NCBI GenBank assembly: GCA_027486675.1
Contig: JAIXOQ010000008.1
Location: 162,460 to 226,459 of the forward strand
Reading direction: 5' to 3'
From: Pseudomonadota bacterium
GTDB taxonomy: Bacteria; Bdellovibrionota; UBA1018; CAIMNF01
Length of the DNA stretch: 64,000 nucleotides
The position numbers were made by a program, and so were the translations under genes. The notes below the pieces were generated by a model. That model worked only from the letters and a program-made list of their open reading frames with translations. It had not been told where the DNA came from and ran no database searches. Shown here one piece after another: positions 53,346 to 60,830 of the stretch; positions within the stretch are counted from its first letter, which is position 1; each line of letters begins with the position of its first letter.

Positions 53346-54219
53346 TCTCTTTCCTTTCCTTCTTGATGTCCGCTTTTGCGCTCTCCCAAAGGATATCCAT
53401 CTCTTCGAGCTTCATCGAGTTCAGCTCTTTGCCTGCGTTTTTTGCGCTATCTTCGACCCGCCGAAAACGATCCTCAAATCTCCGAAGACATCCGCGCAGC
53501 GCCGCCTCTGGATCAACTCCCGCTAGAAACGACACATTCAAAACCGAGAAAAGCAGATCTCCTAGTTCGTTTTCGATCTCCTGCTTTTGATTGAGCTCTT
53601 TTCCGCTAAGCGCCTGGCGCAGCTCCTCTGTCTCCTCCTGTACTTTGTTTAAAGGTCCAGACCAATGGTCCCATTGAAAGCCGACTGCACTCACCGCCTT
53701 GATGATTGCGAGCGTTCTTGCGATCGGGGGGAGACCATTTTTGATTCCGTCGAAAATGGATGTTCCAGTCTTATGTTTCGTTTTCGCTTTAATCTCAGAC
53801 CATTGCTCTAAGACCTGAGCTGGCGTCATTTCACGCTCTTTTTCAAAGACATGGGGATGCCTCACGATGAGTTTATTGTTCAAAGTCTCGGCAATATCTT
53901 TGAGACCCACAGGCGCACCAAAGGTGTTGCCTTCATTTGAGATTTCCGCATGGAGCAGAATCTGTAGCAACACATCTCCCCATTCCTCAAGGAAGTTGTC
54001 CTTTAGTTTTCTTGAATGCGGCTCCTCTTGGGGTGTCAATTGGTCTAAAACGTCAGCCACCTCATAACTCTCTTCGATCAAATGCTTTCTTAAGGACTGG
54101 TGTGTCTGTGCTCCATCCCAGGGGCATCCACCCGGCGCTCTTAAGCGCTCCACAGTGGATATAACTTTTGAGAGTGACTCTAAAACGATCGGATCGGTAT
54201 TTTTCATGACGATATCCAT
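53338..54219 (-). CDS. mazG: Nucleoside triphosphate pyrophosphohydrolase MazG
   Basis: MazG hydrolyses non-canonical NTPs to NMP and PPi. The 293-residue protein has two MazG domains: the first with 'LRAPGGCPWDGAQTHQSLRK' (26-45) and 'EESYEVADVL', the second with 'ELGDLLFSVLNVS' in the C-terminal half. Start ATG 54219 or 54207; neither has a strong SD. It is divergent from ybeY, 36 nt apart. Confidence 0.95.
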   Translation of the reverse strand: MDIVMKNTDPIVLESLSKVISTVERLRAPGGCPWDGAQTHQSLRKHLIEESYEVADVLDQLTPQEEPHSRKLKDNFLEEWGDVLLQILLHAEISNEGNTFGAPVGLKDIAETLNNKLIVRHPHVFEKEREMTPAQVLEQWSEIKAKTKHKTGTSIFDGIKNGLPPIARTLAIIKAVSAVGFQWDHWSGPLNKVQEETEELRQALSGKELNQKQEIENELGDLLFSVLNVSFLAGVDPEAALRGCLRRFEDRFRRVEDSAKNAGKELNSMKLEEMDILWESAKADIKKERKENV

Positions 54220-54255
54220 AGGCGTGAAGCGGGTTGATCAGGTTAAATCAGGGTT

Positions 54256-54798
54256 GTGAATAAAAGTGTTGTAACACGAAGTGATCTGAATGAATTTGCA
54301 ACTCGACGTGTGGCCTATTGGCTCAAAAAGTTTTCTCTAACCCGGGGTCTCAGGAGTCTAGGCGCTACTGCGGGGACATGGGTGGAGGTGGCGATCGTCT
54401 CTAAAAAGGTCAGCCAAGAACTCAATGAAGCATATAGAGACACGAAAGCTCCGACCGATATCTTAAGTTTCGCAACGGTAGAAATTTTCAGGAGTCAGGG
54501 TGTCTTAGGGGAACTTGTGATCTGTGCGCCGATCTGGCTTGCGCAGGCAAAGAAGAGGCAAATTTCCTGGAAACAGGAAGGAGACATCCTTCTCGTGCAT
54601 GGTCTATTGCACCTCTTGGGGCTGGACCATGAGGAGAGCGAGCTCGGTAAAGAAGCGATGTTAAAGTGGGAGCGAAAGTTTCTGGGTCGTCACGCGGGGT
54701 TGATTGAAAGGGCGCACGAAACTACAATCAAGAGCAAATGGCTACCGAAACACAAAAAAACCTCCCTGTCGCGCCGCACGAAATCCGCCAAGCCTTAG
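54256..54798 (+). CDS. ybeY: Endoribonuclease YbeY
   Basis: YbeY is a zinc-dependent RNase for rRNA maturation. The 180-residue protein has the metal motif 'HGLLHLLGLDHEES' (115-128). The start is GTG 54256. A Lys/Arg-rich tail follows the domain. prfB starts inside its 3' end (61-nt overlap). Confidence 0.94.
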   Translation: MNKSVVTRSDLNEFATRRVAYWLKKFSLTRGLRSLGATAGTWVEVAIVSKKVSQELNEAYRDTKAPTDILSFATVEIFRSQGVLGELVICAPIWLAQAKKRQISWKQEGDILLVHGLLHLLGLDHEESELGKEAMLKWERKFLGRHAGLIERAHETTIKSKWLPKHKKTSLSRRTKSAKP

Positions 54799-55905
54799 AG
54801 GCAATGAAGCGTCGCTTAGACTTCCTCCGAGGTTCACTTTGACCTGGCGGTCAAACAACGCCGCATCGAAGAAATTTCGCACTTAGAGACTGAAGAGTCC
54901 TTCTGGGCAGATAACCGGAAGGCCCGCGCCTTTTCTCAGGAAAAATCAAACCTTGAAGCCACAGTTCGCGACTTCGCTTCCCTTCAGGCAGCTTATTCCG
55001 ATGCGGAGGCTTTGTTTGAGCTTGGAATGGAAGCAAACGATGAAGCATCGCTCAGTGAAGTGACTCAGATGATTGAGCCTCTTGGCATTCGCTTCGAACA
55101 GGCCGAACTCAGGAAAATGTTGTCCGAAGAAAACGATTCAAAGAATGCAATCGTCACCATCAACGCGGGCGCAGGGGGCACCGAATCTCAGGATTGGGCG
55201 CAGATGCTTTATCGTATGTTTCAACGCTGGGCACAGAAGTCAGGGCTTAAGATGGGTGTGATTGATGTGTTGATGGGAGAAGAGGCAGGGTTAAAAAATT
55301 GCACCTTCACTGTGTCTGGGGAAAACGCCTACGGGATGTTAAAAAGTGAGTCAGGAGTGCATCGACTCGTGCGTATTTCTCCCTTTGATTCAAACGCGCG
55401 AAGACATACTTCGTTTACTTCTGTGTTTGTAACGCCCGAGCTCGACGACGATTTTGAAGTGGTTATCAATCCTGCGGATCTGCGGATTGATGTTTACCGT
55501 GCGGGAGGCAAGGGAGGGCAGGGCGTTAATACCACCGATTCAGCCGTCCGTATCACCCATATCCCAACGAACATTGTGGTCACTTGCCAGCAAGAACGCT
55601 CGCAAATCAAAAACCGGGATCTCGCGATGAAGGTTTTGAAATCAAGAATCTATGAGCGTCACATGGAAGAAGAGCGCAAAAAACTGGATGCCATCGAAAA
55701 CTCTAAGAAAGACATCGCATGGGGTTCTCAGATCCGGTCCTACGTTCTTCATCCCTATAAGATGGTGAAGGATCACAGGACGGGGCAGGTGACCTCAAAC
55801 GCCGACGTGGTTTTAGACGGAGAGCTCGAGTCTTTTATGAAGGCATATCTCACCTGTCGCGTGACCGGTGAGTGGGCGCGGTCCAGTGGCGACGATGACG
55901 CCTAA
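54738..55905 (+). CDS. prfB: Peptide chain release factor 2, with programmed +1 frameshift
   Basis: RF2 terminates at UGA/UAA. Reading begins at ATG 54738, runs 34 codons to CTT followed by in-frame TGA (54840-54842), then shifts +1 to GAC at 54841 and continues to 55905; total 388 residues. This is the autoregulatory frameshift found in many prfB genes, with a SD-like GAGG (54829-54832) 4 nt before the slip codon. Downstream 'RAGGKGGQGVNTTDSAVRI' holds the GGQ motif for peptide release, and 'VRISPFDS' contains the RF2 codon-recognition SPF. The gene overlaps ybeY by 61 nt. Confidence 0.96.
54829..54843 (+). promoter_or_regulatory. RF2 programmed frameshift site
   Basis: GAGG, four bases, CTT, TGA, C: the slip codon CTT followed by UGA and C matches the known prfB site. 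Low RF2 lets the ribosome slip +1 and make more RF2. The SD-like element pairs with the 16S rRNA tail. Confidence 0.93.
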
Positions 55906-55963
55906 GGCTTTTTAAGCTGTGTATAGTTCAGCCAGAGTTAGGGGCTAAGTTAACCTAAATAGT

Positions 55964-55999
55964 TTATTACTTGAGTAATAAGTTTTCATTAAGGATAAT
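55964..55999 (+). promoter_or_regulatory. Promoter with perfect palindrome over the -35 box
   Basis: TTGAGT (55971-55976) and GATAAT (55994-55999) are 17 nt apart, matching -35 and -10 at 4 and 5 of 6 positions. An 18-bp perfect palindrome TTATTACT-TG-AGTAATAA (55964-55981) covers the -35 box, suggesting repression by a dimeric regulator. Transcription would start near 56006, about 22 nt before the peptide ATG. The 58 nt between prfB and the palindrome hold nothing else clear. Confidence 0.65.
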
Positions 56000-56027
56000 A
56001 GAATTTGTAGACACAGGAGGTGTTGTT

Positions 56028-56099
56028 ATGGCGAATGCATTAGGTGGTGCTTTAGCCAGGATTGTCGCGATTGCCGCGCTCTTTGCTTTTCTTGCTTAA
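56028..56099 (+). CDS. 23-residue hydrophobic peptide
   Basis: A small frame encodes MANALGGALARIVAIAAL plus FAFLA: one positive residue (Arg11) and otherwise Ala/Leu/Ile/Phe/Gly, a likely membrane-inserting helix with no mature region after it. AGGAGG lies 7 nt before the ATG, and a promoter and terminator flank it closely, so it is a free-standing gene. It resembles small membrane peptides or type I toxin peptides in size and character, but I see no antisense promoter, so the function is unknown. Confidence 0.7.
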   Translation: MANALGGALARIVAIAALFAFLA

Positions 56100-56122
56100 A
56101 GATCCATTTCCTTTGACAGTGC

Positions 56123-56160
56123 AGGCGAGCGTGCCTTAGACCTAAGGTTCGCCTTTTTTA
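56123..56160 (+). terminator. Rho-independent terminator of the peptide gene
   Basis: Arms AGGCGA (56123-56128) and TCGCCT (56149-56154) close a stem with an inner CCTTA-4 nt-TAAGG helix (56134-56147), followed by a run of six T. It lies 24 nt after the peptide stop and 17 nt before tRNA-Asp. Confidence 0.8.
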
Positions 56161-56176
56161 CAAAGGCTACTTCCGC

Positions 56177-56253
56177 GGGGGAGTAGTTGAGTTGGTTACA
56201 ACGTCGCCCTGTCACGGCGAAGGTCGAGGGTTCGAGTCCCTTCTCTCCCGCCA
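56177..56253 (+). tRNA. tRNA-Asp (GTC)
   Basis: A 77-nt gene with acceptor GGGGGAG (56177-56183) pairing CTCTCCC (56243-56249, one G-T), T8 at 56184, anticodon stem CGCC/GGCG region and anticodon GTC in CTGTCAC, T-loop TTCGAGT, discriminator G and encoded CCA. All standard features are present. A single copy is in the window. Confidence 0.96.
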
Positions 56254-56437
56254 TTACTTCAAAGCCACATCGCATTACTTCGTCAGACTGCGGACTCGCT
56301 TCCTGCCGCGTACGTTTAAGTACGCGTTAGTCAGCTCGCCTGGTCTTCCTCGTCCTGCCCGTGTCTTTTTGTAATGGGAATCCGTGACTTACCCGAATCC
56401 ACAAATAGGGGGTGTGCTTCCCTCCCGCCAAATTTCC
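56254..56437. other. Intergenic region after tRNA-Asp with direct and inverted repeats
   Basis: No gene is supported here. It contains CATTACTTC-type short direct repeats (near 56252 and 56275), a perfect 7-bp inverted repeat CGCGTAC/GTACGCG with 6-nt loop (56307-56326), and a 14-nt near-copy of the tRNA 3' end (56417-56430). It could be a degenerate tRNA-adjacent element or repeat family; no integrase is present. Confidence 0.4.
56417..56430 (+). repeat. Near-copy of the tRNA-Asp 3' end (att-like)
   Basis: CTTCCCTCCCGCCA matches the tRNA end CTTCTCTCCCGCCA (56240-56253) at 13 of 14 positions, 177 bp downstream in the same orientation. Such duplication is typical of tRNA integration sites, but it may also be a remnant of a second tRNA gene. 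Confidence 0.5.
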
Positions 56438-56974
56438 CTACGAAGATTCATTTGTGAGGACGACTTCTTGCGGAATAATCGTGTTCCCGAGCTTCGTTTC
56501 ATTTTCAATGTAGTAAAAACTTCCCGGAACCGAATATTTGCCTTTAACTCCTTTGGGCGTTAACACCCTGAATTTCACATTAAGTTCATTTTTATTGGGC
56601 GGAACTCGAAGCCATCTGTAAGTCACAGAGTCTCCATTTCTGCTGTAGGTTCCGCCATCGCTTTCAATGCCTTCGGTTTCCCAAGAAGGAGAGCCCGGGA
56701 TCTTAAATTCGATTTTGAGAAGACTATGAACCTTATTTATTTTCACCAGACCCTCAACAATGAATGGGGATCCCGCTGCCACTTGGTTCGTGCTGACGTT
56801 TTGCAGGACCTCAAGGCTTGTCTTCGCGTCCTCCTCCAGCACAGGACCTGAGTCGACGTCACAGCAGACGTCCTCTTTTTCGATCTGCTGACTTAAGGCC
56901 AAAAATGGGTACGTTTGAAGAAGTAAGAAGATCCCAAGCATTTGCGGTATAGCCCCCCGTAGGACTGTATTCAC
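56438..56974 (-). CDS. Secreted protein of unknown function
   Basis: The 178-residue product has a signal peptide (about 1-28). After an acidic stretch with a Cys pair ('EDVCCDVD'), it is beta-rich with an Ig-like pattern ('VTYRWLRVPPNKNELNVKFR'). No family recognised. It lies 31 nt downstream of the 5'-nucleotidase gene in the same direction. Confidence 0.65.
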   Translation of the reverse strand: MNTVLRGAIPQMLGIFLLLQTYPFLALSQQIEKEDVCCDVDSGPVLEEDAKTSLEVLQNVSTNQVAAGSPFIVEGLVKINKVHSLLKIEFKIPGSPSWETEGIESDGGTYSRNGDSVTYRWLRVPPNKNELNVKFRVLTPKGVKGKYSVPGSFYYIENETKLGNTIIPQEVVLTNESS

Positions 56975-57005
56975 TTTATCCGTTTAATTATGGGTTTGTC
57001 GAGGC

Positions 57006-58946
57006 TTAGCTCGTTGCACATGCAATCGGATCTCGAGCATCCTTGCAGCGCCGTACCGTATCATCGAGTTCGCGAAGAAAGTCATGGTAGTCACCCACGA
57101 TTTCTTTAGGTCTAAAGAGTTTGTCGTTAGGGGTAGTCATTCCCTCTTGGGGTTGAAGTAGGCTTCCGGTTTTAGTGTTCGAGAAATCTTCAATAGCTCG
57201 TTCGATCACTTTTCCGTTTTTATCCGTATGTCGGAGATAGCGCTCCATTGCAGACCAAATTGTGACTCCAGTATCCACAAGCGTGCCCATGAATAAATCG
57301 TGGAAGTCGGTAATATGTTTCGCGCCTCGCGCCAGTAATTCGGGGAGTGCTACCGTGTAATCGAGAGGAATCCTGGTTGGCGCTACCGAAGGAAAGAACC
57401 CTCCTCCTCCGGCTGGGGCCCCGGGCAGAACCGAAATAATGGTCTCTGAAGATGGAAACTCTGCTCCGTTGATCGTAACTGGTTTTTTATTTTGCCAGTT
57501 CAGCTGTGCATCTCCGCTGCGAGTCCATTTTCCAAAAACCATGTGAGGTGAGCTTAAAAAGAGTCCGTACTTGGATGCCCATTGGACCGCTAAAGCTAAG
57601 ACCCAAGCTGTCATCTTGCCTCTGTAAACAGTCGCGCCCTGTTTATGATCCATCTCAAACTTACGTGGATACATCTGCATCAGAGTTTTGCGTGTGATGA
57701 ACCCGGGGGGCTGATCAACGAGCCCATGAAATGATCCAATATCAATTCCTACGTGTGCGTATTCGTCGAATTTTGGGTCGTCTAGGGAAGCGAGTTGATT
57801 GTCCTTTGGCCTCCTGACAGCTTGGCGGATGCTCTCCGCAGCAAATAGAGCAAAGGGTGTTGGGCCAAACTCACCGGTCCTCAGCGGCACCTGAGACCAT
57901 CCAATGTGCTCCTCTAGGTACTTTGAGCCGTACTCCTTGGACAGTAAATACTCGGCCTCATCGACATGGCACTGGACCTCTGGATCCTTCGGACCGTCCG
58001 CATAAACAGGCTCAAGGCGGTAGCTTAAAAGGACCGGCCGCTTCCGACTTTTCCCAGGAAGCGGAAGGGTATCCAGCTCGACCCGAATCACTCCCACGTA
58101 TTTGCCATTGTACCCCGCCTGAAATATGGGGGTCTCATGATAGCGGGAGCCGGGATTTGCAATTAATGGTTGACGCAGGAGTTTGTGAGAGTGCCCACCA
58201 ATAATTCCATCAATGCCATGAACGGCTTTCCCAAGTTCTAGGTCCTGCTCATGCCCAAGGTGAGTGACTGCAAGATTTAAGTGAGCCCTGTTGTGCCAAT
58301 CCGGGGTACCGCGGAGGGCATTATTGAGATTCCGAATTTGCTTCATGATTCGAAGCCCATGTTGGATAGGCTTTTCAATCGCTACATCTTCCGGATCAGT
58401 GTTGACCTCGGTGGCCCACTCGTAAACCTTTTCATTCGTCGTTAGCCCGAAGACGTTGACCTTGATTCCACCAGCCCGATGCAGTGTTACTACGTTGTGT
58501 TGCGGGTCTTGAAGCTGTCTAGAAAGAAACCCCAAGTTTTTTTTATTCACAACAAAGTTTGCAGCGAGCAGTGGAGTGTGAAACCAGCCTTCACCGTACA
58601 GTGCATTGAGTGCCGCCGCACCGCAAAGCCCGTCATGGTTCCCGTGTGCAATGGCATTATACTTCATCGCATCAATCGTCTTTAAAACTGGGCGACCTTG
58701 ATCGGCGAAGTAGTAGGCGGACCCTTCAAAAAAATCGCCCCCATCCAGTCGAATGGTCGGGATGCCCTGTTGCGCGGCCTCTCCCTCAAGGCGATTCATG
58801 GTCGCTGCGATCTGCGCCCAGCCACCCATCTCGCGCTTTCCTTCGAGTGGATGGCCCGCTGTTTTCAGCGACGCATGCAGATCATTGGTGTGAAGGATTT
58901 GAAGTACTGCTGCTACAGCATTAAGGGTGTGAAGAAGTAGCAACAT
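57006..58946 (-). CDS. 5'-nucleotidase/2',3'-cyclic phosphodiesterase family metallophosphatase
   Basis: The 646-residue product has a short signal peptide and the two-domain UshA-like layout. Metal-binding motifs: 'LQILHTNDLHA' (16-26), 'DGGDFFEGS', 'AHGNHD', 'VTHLGHEQD' and 'GGHSHK' in the N-terminal domain; a 5'-nucleotidase C-terminal domain in the second half. It likely acts in the periplasm or outside. No SD is visible at ATG 58946. Confidence 0.9.
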   Translation of the reverse strand: MLLLLHTLNAVAAVLQILHTNDLHASLKTAGHPLEGKREMGGWAQIAATMNRLEGEAAQQGIPTIRLDGGDFFEGSAYYFADQGRPVLKTIDAMKYNAIAHGNHDGLCGAAALNALYGEGWFHTPLLAANFVVNKKNLGFLSRQLQDPQHNVVTLHRAGGIKVNVFGLTTNEKVYEWATEVNTDPEDVAIEKPIQHGLRIMKQIRNLNNALRGTPDWHNRAHLNLAVTHLGHEQDLELGKAVHGIDGIIGGHSHKLLRQPLIANPGSRYHETPIFQAGYNGKYVGVIRVELDTLPLPGKSRKRPVLLSYRLEPVYADGPKDPEVQCHVDEAEYLLSKEYGSKYLEEHIGWSQVPLRTGEFGPTPFALFAAESIRQAVRRPKDNQLASLDDPKFDEYAHVGIDIGSFHGLVDQPPGFITRKTLMQMYPRKFEMDHKQGATVYRGKMTAWVLALAVQWASKYGLFLSSPHMVFGKWTRSGDAQLNWQNKKPVTINGAEFPSSETIISVLPGAPAGGGGFFPSVAPTRIPLDYTVALPELLARGAKHITDFHDLFMGTLVDTGVTIWSAMERYLRHTDKNGKVIERAIEDFSNTKTGSLLQPQEGMTTPNDKLFRPKEIVGDYHDFLRELDDTVRRCKDARDPIACATS

Positions 58947-59013
58947 TGGCGTCCAAAGTTGCCAAACATAAGCGCCAATTCCAAGCGTTTAATCGCATGC
59001 ACAACTAAATAAC

Positions 59014-59895
59014 TTAAATCACCTCTGCCATGAGCAACACACCAATCGTGAAAAGCCCAAGGGCAATGACCAAAGACTTTTCAGGGTGTCTCCGCTCGCG
59101 GATGCAGTCGATGGTGGCGATCAAGACGGGGCCTGTGATTGCAACTGCTGAAAGCGAACCCAGATGGGCCCTCTTTATGGCCGCCAAGTAAAGAGACAAG
59201 GAGATAAAGGTGCCAAGGAGTGACGCCCCTACCACTTGGACCCGAACGTCGGTGTTGAGCTTCCTTAAGTCTTGTACGAGTCCCAGGTATGAACCTGGTT
59301 TTAAAACGAGGAATCCCAAAATTGCTCCGATGCAGCGGATCGCGTTTGCAGGGAAAGATTCAAGCCCAGGTGTAAGTTCGTAGCCGTTTCTCGTAAACAT
59401 CACTCCTACGGAGTCGAGAGCGATTGCAATGAAGGCGTAACCAAAAGCTTTTAGGTCGATTCCCCCAGTGTCTTTTCTTCTTTCGCGCAAAAATGTGACC
59501 AAACAAGCAATCATGCAAGCGATCGCTACAAATTGCCGAACAGAGAAGCTCTGTGCGAGCACGAAGTAACCATAAGCACCGAGAATGACGGGTTGAAAAC
59601 TATAGAGCATGAGGGTTCTTGCTGGCCCTAGCTGCACGAAAGATCGAAATAGAAAGAGATCCCCAAGACAGAGACCTAAAAAACCACTGAAGAGAAAGGA
59701 TGCTAGGGCAGGAACTCCAATCTGAACCCACTGGTCTGTTGCAAAGCTCGCCAAAATGAAAGCAAGAAAAGCCACTGAAACTTTAACTTGATTCATCCAG
59801 AAGGGTGAAAAACGCTTCGAGAAACTCGTAAAAAATATGCTCGAGACGCCAAAACAAATGTTGGCCCCAATTGCGAAAAAAAGGACAGAGTTCAC
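59014..59895 (-). CDS. EamA/DMT-family transporter
   Basis: The 293-residue product has about ten membrane helices in two EamA repeats. The start is GTG 59895, overlapping the amidohydrolase stop (GTGA). Substrate unknown; family members export amino acids or metabolites. Co-transcribed with the nitrilase-family gene. Confidence 0.88.
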   Translation of the reverse strand: MNSVLFFAIGANICFGVSSIFFTSFSKRFSPFWMNQVKVSVAFLAFILASFATDQWVQIGVPALASFLFSGFLGLCLGDLFLFRSFVQLGPARTLMLYSFQPVILGAYGYFVLAQSFSVRQFVAIACMIACLVTFLRERRKDTGGIDLKAFGYAFIAIALDSVGVMFTRNGYELTPGLESFPANAIRCIGAILGFLVLKPGSYLGLVQDLRKLNTDVRVQVVGASLLGTFISLSLYLAAIKRAHLGSLSAVAITGPVLIATIDCIRERRHPEKSLVIALGLFTIGVLLMAEVI

Positions 59896-60764
59896 GTCAT
59901 GTCGCCTGATCGAGTAATTCTTAAGGATTCCGTCGCAACCGCATGTAGATAGGGGCGAGTATCACTAGGTTCAGGTCTTTTTAAAGATTGAAGGGTACCT
60001 AGGGGCAAGTCACACCAAAACTCATGAGCTCCAGAAGTCCAATAAGGGGAAACCTGCCTGGATGGGAGTGACTCAATGGCTGACTGCACCGGGAAATACA
60101 CTGCAGCTTGGCCTTCATTTTGATCCACGAGTGGATTGCTTGGGTCACTCCCAACCAGTGGTGCAATAACACAGGCGGCGCCGAGTTCCACAGCGCGTGC
60201 ACAAGCGGTGCGATGAACACGCTCGCTTGCAAAATTATCTCCGGTTGCAGAGGGAATTAAAATCACGTTAGGTTTAATTTTATTTTTCAAAAATACAGCT
60301 AACTCTGGCTGCTCGATATCAAAGCAGATCAGAGTCACCCAAACGAGTCCTTTCCAGGTCACCGCGTGCACCGCCTCGCCTTTTTGATATTCATACTCCC
60401 AATGAGTGAGGGTGAGTTTCGGTTGGCGAAACACCTGGCCTTCAACGACCAGAGCAGCACTGTTTTCAGGCTTTCGATTGGTCGGGAAGGGTGCAGATCC
60501 CGGGACAATGAGTGTGCGTGTCGCGCGGGAGAGGTCGGCAATTTCAGGAACGACCTCTTCCCAAAAGAAGCGTCCAATTTTGATTGGGTCCTGCATCCCC
60601 GATACCTGCGCAGCGGCGTAAACACTGTATTCAGGTAGAACGACAACCTCTGCCCCCTGTTCAATTGCAGAGACGATCTGATCTCTGAATTGTTTTCGGA
60701 TGGAGTCTAGACTGTCGTATCGGCGCGAGATGTCGAAACTTTGGATGCAGAGTCGTATGGTCAT
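59892..60764 (-). CDS. Nitrilase-superfamily carbon-nitrogen hydrolase
   Basis: The 290-residue enzyme has the Glu-Lys-Cys triad: Glu in 'VVVLPEYSVY' (about 40-49), Lys in 'FRQPKLTLTHWE' and Cys in 'LICFDIEQPEL'. It hydrolyses an amide or nitrile; which cannot be told. Coupled with the EamA transporter gene. Confidence 0.9.
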   Translation of the reverse strand: MTIRLCIQSFDISRRYDSLDSIRKQFRDQIVSAIEQGAEVVVLPEYSVYAAAQVSGMQDPIKIGRFFWEEVVPEIADLSRATRTLIVPGSAPFPTNRKPENSAALVVEGQVFRQPKLTLTHWEYEYQKGEAVHAVTWKGLVWVTLICFDIEQPELAVFLKNKIKPNVILIPSATGDNFASERVHRTACARAVELGAACVIAPLVGSDPSNPLVDQNEGQAAVYFPVQSAIESLPSRQVSPYWTSGAHEFWCDLPLGTLQSLKRPEPSDTRPYLHAVATESLRITRSGDMT

Positions 60765-60830
60765 GATTCATTTTGGAGCTTAGGGTTGAACCCAAAGGAA
60801 AGCGAGTCCGTAACCTTACAATCCTTCGCT

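Noticed and set aside
55012..55905. RF2 starting at 55012 as a shortened gene, or prfB as a frameshifted pseudogene
   Set aside because: The in-frame TGA sits exactly at the CTT-TGA-C programmed frameshift with an SD-like element; the full gene starts at 54738.
56113..56141. TTGACA (56113-56118) as promoter for tRNA-Asp
   Set aside because: The matching -10 at 17 nt (TTAGAC) is poor and lies inside the terminator stem.
56192..56374. 60-codon open frame running through tRNA-Asp
   Set aside because: It starts inside the tRNA and has no coding signal; explained by the tRNA and repeats.
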